Assembly: GCA_028701415.1 (NCBI GenBank) | Contig: JAQVQU010000006.1 | Coordinates: 1-11,765, forward strand | DNA length: 11,765 bases | Reading direction: 5' to 3' | DNA from: Clostridia bacterium | GTDB lineage: Bacteria > Bacillota > Clostridia > Christensenellales > DTU072 | In this document: positions 1 through 7,727 of the stretch, piece by piece | How positions within the stretch are numbered: the stretch's first letter is position 1 | How the letters are laid out: each line of letters opens with the position of its first letter | Translations under genes and position numbers: made by a program | The notes under the pieces: generated by a model | Databases searched by the model: none | What the model saw: the letters and a program-made list of their open reading frames with translations, nothing else | Told to the model about the DNA's origin: nothing

Positions 1-45
1 CCTATTTGTAGTAGTATATAAAAATAGATTATGAGGGAGGCTCAA

Positions 46-1296
46 ATGAAAATTAATAATGAAATAAAAAAACAAGCAGTTGACTACTCAATGGAATCAA
101 TAAAACATATTTGCGAAACCATAGGCCCAAGAGAATCAGGAATGCCCGCTGAACTTAAATGCCAAGAATGGATTAAGAAGGAACTTGAGGAGAACAAGTG
201 GGTAGATTCAGCAGAAATAGAGCCCTTTAAAATGGCAAGATATGGTTTACTTTCTTTTGGTCCAGTGATCGGCACCCTTATGATGCTTGCAGCAATTTTT
301 CAAGTAATAACATACTTTCTCCCCTCAAGTGCTTTAGTGCTTGCAGCCAATATAATAACAATCTCCTTTTCAATTCTGTCTTTAGTAATCGGGGTTTTAC
401 AATTTCTTTTTTATAAACAGTTTTTAGATGTTTTTCTCCCGAAACTTGAGTCCCATAATCTTTATGGGAAAATACAACCCGAGGGAGAAATGAAAAGACG
501 CGTTGTAATAGGCGGACATTGCGATTCAGCATATGAATTTACTATCATGAAAATTCACCAAAATGTCATGGTAGCAACCATAGCAATAAATATACTTTTT
601 GTACTGGCTGGGATGGTTATTTCGGCCATTAGTCTAGGGACCCTTGCAAGTAGAATTCCCCTATGGAGTATGATTGTTTTCGCCGTATCTGCGATATTAT
701 ATATCTCTTTCTTTCTACTTTTTGATTTTACCACAGTCGTGCCAGGAGCTAATGACAACCTAACAGGTACTTTTGTGGCAGTTTCAGTAGCTAAATGTTT
801 AAAAGATAGCGGTATAAAGCTCAAAAATACCCAAGTTGAGATTTTATTGACTGGATCGGAAGAAGCTGGGCTTAGAGGGGCGAATGCTTGGTCAAAAAAA
901 TACAAGCCTATCTTTGATGCTGAGGGAGTAGAAACCGTATTTTTAGCTTTTGATAGCATGAGAGATTTTGATTGGATGACAATTTATTATAAAGACATGA
1001 GTGGAATTGTAACAAACTCCCCCCGTGCAGTAAAATTGCTTGATAAGGCGGGAGAAAGACTAGGAATCAAACTCCCCCACGGTGTAGTCCCTGCAGGAGC
1101 CTCAGATGCTGCCGCTGTCTCAAAAAATGGTCTTCATGCAGCATGTGTCGCAGCACAAAATCCACATGGGGCCCCCTATTACCATAACACAAGGGATACT
1201 GCAGACAACATGGATCCAAAAACCTTTGCACTTGGACTTGATATTGCTTTATCTGCAATTGAAGTCTTTGATGAAGAAGGACTTCCTGAAGTATAA
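46..1296 (+). CDS. Membrane-embedded M28-family zinc metallopeptidase
   Basis: Probable two-zinc aminopeptidase-type hydrolase of family M28, 416 residues. Expected metal and catalytic residues are visible in order: H158-x-D160 (GGHCDS), D237 (PGANDN), the E272-E273 pair (GSEEAG), D303 (AFDSM) and H380 (YYHNTRD). Four hydrophobic segments interrupt the fold: about 68-92 and 96-123 before the HxD motif, and about 174-198 and 205-227 between the HxD motif and D237. Because they come in pairs, the catalytic parts can meet on one side of the membrane. I chose the ATG at 46 because AGGGAGG lies at 34-40; the in-frame ATG at 31 has no ribosome site in view. The gene stands alone, is followed by a terminator, and converges on the lipoprotein gene. 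The family call is firm. The substrate is unknown, and which side the active site faces is not decided by sequence alone. Confidence 0.88.
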   Translation: MKINNEIKKQAVDYSMESIKHICETIGPRESGMPAELKCQEWIKKELEENKWVDSAEIEPFKMARYGLLSFGPVIGTLMMLAAIFQVITYFLPSSALVLAANIITISFSILSLVIGVLQFLFYKQFLDVFLPKLESHNLYGKIQPEGEMKRRVVIGGHCDSAYEFTIMKIHQNVMVATIAINILFVLAGMVISAISLGTLASRIPLWSMIVFAVSAILYISFFLLFDFTTVVPGANDNLTGTFVAVSVAKCLKDSGIKLKNTQVEILLTGSEEAGLRGANAWSKKYKPIFDAEGVETVFLAFDSMRDFDWMTIYYKDMSGIVTNSPRAVKLLDKAGERLGIKLPHGVVPAGASDAAAVSKNGLHAACVAAQNPHGAPYYHNTRDTADNMDPKTFALGLDIALSAIEVFDEEGLPEV

Positions 1297-1322
1297 ACTA
1301 AACCAACCTATAATAAGAAAGG

Positions 1323-1360
1323 GGCTGTTAAGAAAGTAAAAATTCTTAGCAGCCTTTTTT
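1323..1360 (+). terminator. Rho-independent terminator of the M28 peptidase gene
   Basis: A 12-base-pair stem (GGCTGTTAAGAA with TTCTTAGCAGCC, one G-U pair) around a short AGTAAAA loop, then six T residues. It sits 26 bases after the peptidase stop codon. On the other strand the hairpin is followed by CCCCTTTCTT, a poor T-tract, so it would be at best a weak terminator for the converging lipoprotein gene. Confidence 0.87.
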
Positions 1361-1386
1361 ATTGTCTCGATATTTTGAAGAAAAAT

Positions 1387-2385
1387 CTATGGTATATTGA
1401 CAGGATTTTTCGTTGTTCCATAGTTAAATTCTACCACCATTTTTGATGCCTCTACCCGATCTCCAAACCAACCTACAACATTTTCGTTATTCCAGATTTG
1501 GTTTATTTCTCGTTTATAGGAATGAATCATCTCAGAGTTGTATTCAACCTGAAGCACCTTATCCTTTTTTGCTGTTACACAGATATTGTTAATCAATATA
1601 CCGCTGATGAGTTGCCAATCAGCAGAAAAATCCTCTTCCAATCCTTCAACATTTTCGTTTAATGAAAAAGGGGTAAGCTCATTATTTGTACCTATTATGT
1701 CGATAGTTTTGTATAGACTTATCCTTTGAGCAAATAAAGTCCTATTTTCGGTAGAAAAAACCGAATCTAAAAAAGATGATAGATCTGAATATTTTTTCAT
1801 TATACTGAGTATTAGGTCTGGATTTACGTGTGCATCAAATAACTGTAATACATTCTTATCAAAATTGCTTGGGTCATAGTCATCGCTCTCCCCGGAATAC
1901 TCAACTATTCCATCAACTTTTACAGTAAGTATGCCATCAGTTTTGCTGTATTCGGCTATACTTTCTTGTATAAATATGGGGTTTTTATTCTTCTCATCTT
2001 CAAAAATAGGCATATTGTTTTCATCTTTTTCCACATCCGTAAAATAAACCTTCACATACTCATTTCCCGCAATCTTAGCGTAATTATACTTGATTTTAGG
2101 CTTATACCACATTTTGTCTTCTGGCGTATCCTTGTAATTGGGCATCTCTTTGTTAGTGTAATCAAAGTTAGCGAGTGTTTCGGAGTAAATATCCACAGTA
2201 TATTCATATTCTTCTGCGGCGATAAGCAAAGACATGGCTTCATTGTACTTAATTGCTGTCTTAATGGCTTCTTCGTGTATTTTGGTTATTTGTTCTTCCT
2301 CGGATAAATTAGTGTTACATGCAGAAAGAATAAGTGAACCAATTAAGAGCAGTATAATTAAGAAAAAAGATAATGATTTTCTCAT
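1387..2385 (-). CDS. Lipoprotein of unknown family, coupled to GPH symporter
   Basis: A 332-residue predicted lipoprotein. It has a charged start (MRKS), a hydrophobic core at residues 6-19 and a lipobox LSAC with C23 as the lipidated residue, so it should be anchored on the outer face of the cytoplasmic membrane. The mature part is hydrophilic, rich in Asp, Glu, Asn, Tyr and Lys, with no further membrane segment and no motif I recognise. Its ATG overlaps the symporter stop as ATGA (2382-2385), and a GAGGG ribosome site lies inside the symporter gene at 2395-2399 on the minus strand. The two are therefore very likely co-transcribed and translationally coupled. A role beside the transporter, such as substrate capture or sensing, is inference from that overlap only. 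The lipoprotein call is strong; the function is unknown. Confidence 0.85.
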   Translation of the reverse strand: MRKSLSFFLIILLLIGSLILSACNTNLSEEEQITKIHEEAIKTAIKYNEAMSLLIAAEEYEYTVDIYSETLANFDYTNKEMPNYKDTPEDKMWYKPKIKYNYAKIAGNEYVKVYFTDVEKDENNMPIFEDEKNKNPIFIQESIAEYSKTDGILTVKVDGIVEYSGESDDYDPSNFDKNVLQLFDAHVNPDLILSIMKKYSDLSSFLDSVFSTENRTLFAQRISLYKTIDIIGTNNELTPFSLNENVEGLEEDFSADWQLISGILINNICVTAKKDKVLQVEYNSEMIHSYKREINQIWNNENVVGWFGDRVEASKMVVEFNYGTTKNPVNIP

Positions 2386-3848
2386 AAGCCGTTACCCTCA
2401 CTATCAACACAAATTTCTTGTGAGGACGTAGAAATCTCAGTGCTTTTCTCTTCTAGTTTTCCTAACATATTTTCTTGATCGCTTTCTCGTTTAATTTTGA
2501 GTCTTTTCTGGATTCCTATCATCTTGTTACCAGATAACTTATAGAAGAACATCGGGATAATTGAAGCAAGGTTTAAAACAGCAGGAATAATCGTAAAAAG
2601 CATAAAAATCCCATTCTGGGTAAACTCCAGTTGCCAGGGAGAGTGATCATTTATAGTCGTCAGAGGAGTAGAAAAGATAAAATACGCCAAAAAAGAAGCC
2701 AGAACAAAATCCTTTAAAGCGCTCGAAACCTTTCCCCTTAAAGAAATAATAGAGAAAGTGACTCCCTCTTGCCTTCTTCCAGTTTTGTCTTCCCAGTAAT
2801 CTAGGGTATCCATAGCCATGAGGTGGGGAACTACATTAAGTATTCCTACTGGAAGCATTGCAAAAAACATCAATGCAGATGTAACCATCCAAGGAACCTT
2901 ATGCCCCACTATGAAGACTAAAAGTAGTGCTAAGGAGTGAAAAATAGTAGAAAAAATAAATAACTGTTTTGCATCCATTTTCTTTTTTAGTTTAGGAGCA
3001 AAAAGCATTCCTAACATTGAAGCAACAGCTCCAGGAAGAGCAAATGCAATATTCAAGGATCCGTTTCCGTAAATATATGAAACTACATATATGATCGAAG
3101 CTGAAACTAAATTTCTAAAAAACGTAAGTAGATTGGAGATAATCATTATTCCAAATTGTTTATTCTGGAAGAGATATTTGAAACCATCCAGTAATTTTGT
3201 GGTATCAAGTGTGGGTTTTATTCTTTCTTTTATTGAAAAAGCACCCAGTAACATAAATATTGGCGCTATTAGTCCGATAATAATACCCATGGTCATATAG
3301 CTATACTTCATATTCATAAATATTGCAAATAATGAGTATAAAACTAGAGCGGATTGCTCACCTATTGATCCTACTACCCTGCTGATAGAAATAAGTTTTG
3401 TTCTTTCATCGTTGTTTGGTGAAGCAACAGCTGGCAAACCATCAAGAGGAACCCCTACAATCGAACCAATAAACCCGTATAACAGGTAGGTTACATACAT
3501 ATAAACCAATTTTAACTCGGAGCCAAAAGAGTTAATGGGTAAAAAGAGGAGTATAGTTATTATTCCAAATGGTATAGCGCCAAAAATCAAATAAGGCCTT
3601 AGTTTCCCCCATCTAGTTCGTGTTTTATCAATGAAACTCCCCATAATTGGGTCATCCACCCCATCGAATATTTTAGAAACCAAAAACATTATCCCTACTG
3701 ATACGGGTTTTACGCCTAATACCGCTGTGTAAAAAATCAATAGGTAACCTTGTGCTAAACCGCTAACTGCAGAAGCGGCAAACCTTGCCATAGAAAAAGT
3801 GATATAATCCTTTTTCTTCAAATATTTTTTTTCCGTAAAACTTTCCAT
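2382..3848 (-). CDS. GPH-family (glycoside-pentoside-hexuronide) cation symporter
   Basis: A 488-residue major-facilitator-type transporter with about 12 membrane helices. The cytoplasmic loop 2-3 carries the GPH signature: F61-D62, D66-P67, G70, D74 and W80-G81-K82 followed by R84-P85. A second GPH motif (LPAVASPNNDERTKL) starts near residue 138, and MDTLDYWEDKTGRRQEG lies before the last helices. Family members move sugars, glucuronides or pentosides with Na+ or H+. After the last helix there is a hydrophilic, probably cytoplasmic tail of about 45 residues. The ribosome site before the ATG is weak (GACGG). The gene leads a two-gene unit with the lipoprotein and diverges from the sulfatase gene. 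That arrangement suggests uptake of the sugar freed by the sulfatase, but the substrate cannot be read from the sequence. Confidence 0.88.
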   Translation of the reverse strand: MESFTEKKYLKKKDYITFSMARFAASAVSGLAQGYLLIFYTAVLGVKPVSVGIMFLVSKIFDGVDDPIMGSFIDKTRTRWGKLRPYLIFGAIPFGIITILLFLPINSFGSELKLVYMYVTYLLYGFIGSIVGVPLDGLPAVASPNNDERTKLISISRVVGSIGEQSALVLYSLFAIFMNMKYSYMTMGIIIGLIAPIFMLLGAFSIKERIKPTLDTTKLLDGFKYLFQNKQFGIMIISNLLTFFRNLVSASIIYVVSYIYGNGSLNIAFALPGAVASMLGMLFAPKLKKKMDAKQLFIFSTIFHSLALLLVFIVGHKVPWMVTSALMFFAMLPVGILNVVPHLMAMDTLDYWEDKTGRRQEGVTFSIISLRGKVSSALKDFVLASFLAYFIFSTPLTTINDHSPWQLEFTQNGIFMLFTIIPAVLNLASIIPMFFYKLSGNKMIGIQKRLKIKRESDQENMLGKLEEKSTEISTSSQEICVDSEGNGL

Positions 3849-3891
3849 AAATATACCGTCATTAAATAAATCGCTTGTGACTTTAAAACTT

Positions 3892-3920
3892 ATTTTACTA
3901 TACCATATTTTATATGTCCA
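3892..3920 (-). promoter_or_regulatory. Candidate sigma-A promoter for symporter-lipoprotein unit
   Basis: On the minus strand, TGGACA (3920-3915) and TAAAAT (3897-3892) are separated by 17 bases. Each differs by one base from the -35 and -10 consensus. It would give a leader of roughly 35-40 bases before the symporter ATG. The region is very A/T-rich, so chance matches are likely; no clear operator was seen. Confidence 0.45.
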
Positions 3921-4015
3921 TATATGATATTATTTTTTGTTTATGTTCGATAGTATTATCTCTTAACCAGAGGAAAAACTTACAAATGAGAAATCTTTCT
4001 TGATTCTTTCTACAC

Positions 4016-4044
4016 TTGTATTGTGTAATATAATATTTTATAAT
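4016..4044 (+). promoter_or_regulatory. Candidate sigma-A promoter for sulfatase-maturase unit
   Basis: TTGTAT (4016-4021) and a perfect TATAAT (4039-4044) are separated by 17 bases. The predicted start, near 4051, leaves a very short leader just ahead of the AGGAG ribosome site at 4056-4060. The surroundings are A/T-rich, so other -10-like sequences exist (for example TATAAT at 4029-4034). Together with the minus-strand promoter this makes 3849-4066 a divergent control region. Confidence 0.5.
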
Positions 4045-4066
4045 TTTAAAAATACAGGAGAGATAA

Positions 4067-5965
4067 ATGAAAGACAAAAACACAGAGTTATTATCAGTTA
4101 TTTCTTCAAAACTTCCCTTTTCATTTTTTTGTTTAATAAGTATTTTCTTCTTAGTAATGTTTATTGGGGGCTTCAACTTTTTAAGCATGTTTGCTCTTGC
4201 CATTGCAATGATTCTTCCGATACTAATGATTCCTTTTGTTGCAAGAAAAAGCACCTCTATTATATGGATATTTTTATCCTATATAGTAATCGTTTTAGGA
4301 AATCTTATTTTTTATTTAGTCTGGGGCGCTGACCCATTTATTGATAGGGCATTTAACAATATCGCATTATCAATAGCACCTCTTGGATTAGCCCTGATCT
4401 TTTGGTTTTTACCGCGAATATGTAGAGCAAAAGACTATAGATGGATTGCCGTTATTATTTTAATAGCTATGACCCTTTCTAATCTTTTATATTTTTTTGC
4501 TGCAGCTTTTCGTGTCAGACCTAGAGTAGAATCAATGAAATCAGGACACGATGAATACCTTGCTTCCATGACAGATACTTCAGCAAACTCCCCAAACATC
4601 TTGATAGTTTTGATGGATGACATGGGTTACTCTGATCTGTCAAGTTACAGCTACTTAGGCGAATCGGAAGCTACAATTAAAACTCCTAATATCGATGCGC
4701 TTGCAGACGATGGAGTTCTTATGGAGAATTTCTATTCGGCTTCTCCTGTTTGTTCCCCCTCCCGATTCTCTCTTCTTACCGGTAGATATTGTTCCAGAGG
4801 ATATTTAGATGAAGTTGTTTTTCCTACCAAGGTTTCTTGGAAGCCTTTCGGGACAACAAGGTTTTTTAACCCCGTTCTCTTCAAGCATAACGTAGACGGT
4901 ATTTTAGGAGATGAAATAACAATCGCTGAAGCGCTGAAAAGCGCTGGCTACAATACTGGAGCCATTGGAAAATGGAATTTAGGAGATTATGGACAATATC
5001 TTCCCACCAATCAAGGATTTAACTATTTTTATGGAAGCCATTATGTAAACGATATGACTCCATATAATTGGGTAAGGGAAGTTAACGGAGAGCCTATAGA
5101 GGTATTAACCCATTATGATATTGAAGACCAATCGGAAACAACGAAAATGCTCACGCAAGAAGTCAATGGCTTTATAAACTCATCAATCGATAACAACCAA
5201 AAGTTTTTTGCCTACTATGCCACTCCTTGGCCACATTATCCAATTTTTTCGGGAGTTAAAGGAGATACTTCCGATGACTGCTATATTGACTGTATTGAAG
5301 AATTTGACTCTTACCTAGGAACAATAATTCAAAATCTTAAAAATCGAGGAGTATATGATGACACTCTTATTATATTCTCCAGTGACAACGGACCCGGAAG
5401 AGAAGGCTCGTCTGGAGCTTTGAGGGGGAGAAAGGGAACTACTTTTGAAGGTGGTCAAAAAGTACCTTTTATCGCAACTTACGTGAATGGAGGAATTGGA
5501 AAAGCAGGGACACTTCAAGCAAGCAATGTAATTAAATCTACAGCTATGAACATAGATTTGTTCCCAACCATTCTTTCCTATGCTGGGATAGACAACTTAC
5601 CTTCTGACAGAATTATTGACGGGGTTAATATTCGGAACCTTTTAGAAGGAACTATACCTGTCGATCAACCTATGCATGAATCTTTGTACTACATAGCTAA
5701 AGGCAAGGTTTTAGCTGTCCAAAAACCGCTTTCCGATGGAGAAAATATCTCGGTTTTCAAATATTATGAAAAAGTGCAATCTGAAAACACTGCATTTTTT
5801 GACCAAGTATACAGGAATTACCTCTTCAATCTATCAATAGACCCTATTGAGGCCTATAATATTTCAATGGCATATCCGGAAATCGCACTATCTCTAAAAG
5901 AAGACCTTCTCTTTTTTAGAGAACAACTCAAAGAGAATCAAAGAGGAATTATTAAGGATAATTGA
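4067..5965 (+). CDS. Membrane-anchored type I sulfatase (formylglycine type)
   Basis: A 632-residue sulfate-ester hydrolase. Residues 1-150 hold about five membrane helices (roughly 16-38, 39-58, 63-86, 99-116 and 125-148), followed by a linker and an S1-type sulfatase domain from about residue 175. Visible active-site elements are D184-D185 (LMDDMG), C229-S-P-S-R233 followed by LLTGR (the signature whose Cys becomes formylglycine), K302 in GKWNLG, H390 (TPWPH), D440-N441 (SSDNGP) and K456 (RKGTTFEGG). The histidine normally found in GKWHLG is N304 here. The odd number of helices with a short charged N-terminus would place the catalytic domain outside the cell. The start is set by AGGAG at 4056-4060. 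The maturase gene follows after 39 bases. The layout resembles LtaS-like proteins, but the Cys-type signature and the metal residues argue for a sulfatase. The substrate is unknown. Confidence 0.88.
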   Translation: MKDKNTELLSVISSKLPFSFFCLISIFFLVMFIGGFNFLSMFALAIAMILPILMIPFVARKSTSIIWIFLSYIVIVLGNLIFYLVWGADPFIDRAFNNIALSIAPLGLALIFWFLPRICRAKDYRWIAVIILIAMTLSNLLYFFAAAFRVRPRVESMKSGHDEYLASMTDTSANSPNILIVLMDDMGYSDLSSYSYLGESEATIKTPNIDALADDGVLMENFYSASPVCSPSRFSLLTGRYCSRGYLDEVVFPTKVSWKPFGTTRFFNPVLFKHNVDGILGDEITIAEALKSAGYNTGAIGKWNLGDYGQYLPTNQGFNYFYGSHYVNDMTPYNWVREVNGEPIEVLTHYDIEDQSETTKMLTQEVNGFINSSIDNNQKFFAYYATPWPHYPIFSGVKGDTSDDCYIDCIEEFDSYLGTIIQNLKNRGVYDDTLIIFSSDNGPGREGSSGALRGRKGTTFEGGQKVPFIATYVNGGIGKAGTLQASNVIKSTAMNIDLFPTILSYAGIDNLPSDRIIDGVNIRNLLEGTIPVDQPMHESLYYIAKGKVLAVQKPLSDGENISVFKYYEKVQSENTAFFDQVYRNYLFNLSIDPIEAYNISMAYPEIALSLKEDLLFFREQLKENQRGIIKDN

Positions 5966-6004
5966 TAGTTCTTTAACTGTTAATTGAAAGAAAAAGGAAA
6001 ATCC

Positions 6005-7075
6005 ATGCCCCCTATCTCAGTAATGCTAAAACCATCTTCAGCTATCTGTAACATGAAATGCCTGTATTGTTTTTATCACTCTTTAGCTAGCCAAAGAGAA
6101 AACTTCTCTCAAGGGTTTATGAATGAAGAGATTTTAGAAGAAACGATAAAGAAAATCTTTTCTTATTCAGACGGAAGCAGGGTATATCTGTCATTTCAAG
6201 GAGGAGAACCTCTGCTTGCGGGAATTGAATTTTTTGAAAAAGCAATAAAATATATAAAAAAATACAACACTAAAAGAAGCGAAATAGAAATAGTAATACA
6301 GACAAACGGGCTTTTATTAAATGAGGATTGGTGTATTTTCTTAAAAAAGAACGACATACTCATAGGACTATCCCTAGATGGAAATGAAATACATAATTCC
6401 TATAGATTAGATGTCAATGGGCAGCCAACGTTCAAACAGGTTTTTAAAAATGCAAAACTTCTCCAAAAACATAGCGTCCCTTTTAATATACTTACGGTGA
6501 TCACGCCTAAAATTGCAGAGAATATTAAGGAAATATACTTGTTTTTTAAAGAAAATAATTTTAAATTCCTTCAGTTTATCCCCTGCTTAAAACCATTAGG
6601 AAGTTCATATAGTAGTTTTTGTCTTTCCTCAAAACAGTATGGGGACTTTTTATTAACACTGTTTTCTTTGTACATGGCTGATATTATGAATAACAACTAT
6701 ACTAGTATAAGGCTGTTTGATAACTTTGCCCTTCTTGCAAAGGGGTTGTCTGCTAACCAATGCGGAATGAACGGACACTGCACCCATCAGTATGTTGTGG
6801 AAGGGGATGGCTCAGTTTATCCGTGTGATTTCTATTGTATTGATGAGTACAAACTTGGCAATATTAGGAATGATGATTTTTTCAACCTATCAATTAATCA
6901 AACTGCAAAAGACTTCATATTTGAGTCTTTATTACTTCAAGAAAAATGCAAAAAATGTTCATATTATTCTCTATGCCGCGGAGGATGTAAAAGAGAATCT
7001 CTGGATCTAGAAAAATGTGAGGCATACCTCAGATTTTTCCCAATTGCACTTCCCTATCTTGTAAATTTAATTTAA
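6005..7075 (+). CDS. Anaerobic sulfatase-maturating enzyme (radical SAM/SPASM)
   Basis: A 356-residue radical S-adenosylmethionine enzyme that oxidises the sulfatase active-site Cys (or Ser) to formylglycine without oxygen. The cluster motif C15-x3-C19-x2-C22 lies in CNMKCLYCF, FQGGEP starts at residue 64, and the C-terminal SPASM region has C253, C259, C274, C315, C318, C324, C328 and C338, enough for two further iron-sulfur clusters. D275 in YPCDFY matches the aspartate proposed as catalytic base in the Clostridium perfringens enzyme, which the whole protein resembles as far as I recall its sequence. C278 is an extra cysteine. I chose ATG at 6005, with AAGGAAA at 5994-6000 before it and the family-typical MPPIS start; a TTG at 5984 is in frame but lacks a site. 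It should be co-transcribed with the sulfatase just upstream, its obvious substrate. Confidence 0.93.
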   Translation: MPPISVMLKPSSAICNMKCLYCFYHSLASQRENFSQGFMNEEILEETIKKIFSYSDGSRVYLSFQGGEPLLAGIEFFEKAIKYIKKYNTKRSEIEIVIQTNGLLLNEDWCIFLKKNDILIGLSLDGNEIHNSYRLDVNGQPTFKQVFKNAKLLQKHSVPFNILTVITPKIAENIKEIYLFFKENNFKFLQFIPCLKPLGSSYSSFCLSSKQYGDFLLTLFSLYMADIMNNNYTSIRLFDNFALLAKGLSANQCGMNGHCTHQYVVEGDGSVYPCDFYCIDEYKLGNIRNDDFFNLSINQTAKDFIFESLLLQEKCKKCSYYSLCRGGCKRESLDLEKCEAYLRFFPIALPYLVNLI

Positions 7076-7165
7076 ACTAGTAGTAATATCTTCTCGTTTT
7101 TTAATTCATATAAAAACAAATCAAAATAGAGGTTTCAAACTAATTTCTAATTAAGGAGGTATAAA

Positions 7166-7726
7166 ATGAGGCAATATGACCATGAAATACTAAATATCAT
7201 AAAAGAACGTTGGTCTCCAAGGGCTATTTCTAGTGATCCTGTTGATAAAGAAGATATTAAAGGGATACTTGAAGCCGCTAGATTTGCCCCATCCTGTTTT
7301 AACGAACAACCCTGGAGATTTATAGTAGCCTACGAACAATATGGCTTAAATAAAATGAGAAATCTATTAGCTGATTCAAATCAAGTTTGGGCTAATTCAG
7401 CCCCTGTTTTAATCCTTGTTCTTGCTTTTAAGAAATTTGCATACAATGGGAAAGAAAACTTCTGGGCCAAATTTGACACTGGGACATCCTGGGGCTTCAT
7501 GTCTCTTGAGGCGGCAAACCGTGGCCTTGTAACACACGCTATGGGAGGATTTAACAGAAAAGAGGCTGCTTCTATATACTCTCTTGACGATGAGACCGAA
7601 CCAATTGCGATCGTAGCTCTAGGAAAATATGGCGATCCGAAAGATCTTACTCCAGAATTAAGAGAAAGAGAATATCCTTCCGACAGGAATAAGCAGGAGG
7701 AATTTGTAGTATGGGATACAGAATAA
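7166..7726 (+). CDS. Nitroreductase-family flavoprotein
   Basis: A 186-residue FMN-dependent oxidoreductase of the nitroreductase superfamily. The N-terminal RWSPRAI (residues 15-21) and APSCFNEQPW (41-50) match the usual flavin-phosphate and ring-contact segments, and a glycine-containing helix region (GTSWGFMSLEAANRGL, 106-121) follows. The length suits the short form of the family. Members reduce nitro compounds, quinones or other acceptors with NAD(P)H; the physiological substrate cannot be told. A very good ribosome site, AAGGAGGT, lies at 7153-7160. The 90 bases after the maturase gene show no terminator, so read-through from the sulfatase unit is possible. The pirin gene starts one base after the stop, so the two form an operon. 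Confidence 0.88.
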   Translation: MRQYDHEILNIIKERWSPRAISSDPVDKEDIKGILEAARFAPSCFNEQPWRFIVAYEQYGLNKMRNLLADSNQVWANSAPVLILVLAFKKFAYNGKENFWAKFDTGTSWGFMSLEAANRGLVTHAMGGFNRKEAASIYSLDDETEPIAIVALGKYGDPKDLTPELREREYPSDRNKQEEFVVWDTE

Positions 7727-7727
7727 T

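Noticed and set aside
555..959. Minus-strand open frame of 134 codons inside the M28 gene
   Set aside because: It is fully antisense to a gene with clear catalytic motifs, and its product looks like a composition shadow.
3910..4254. Minus-strand open frame of 114 codons across the divergent promoter region and the sulfatase start
   Set aside because: It overlaps both candidate promoters and the well-supported sulfatase N-terminus, and its translation resembles no protein family.
4067..5965. Lipoteichoic acid synthase or phosphoethanolamine transferase instead of a sulfatase
   Set aside because: The helix layout fits, but those enzymes use Thr as nucleophile. This protein has C-S-P-S-R followed by LLTGR, and a maturase gene lies next to it.
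5984..6004. Upstream TTG start for the maturase, adding seven residues
   Set aside because: AAGGAAA at 5994-6000 serves the ATG at 6005, and known maturases begin with MPP-type sequences.
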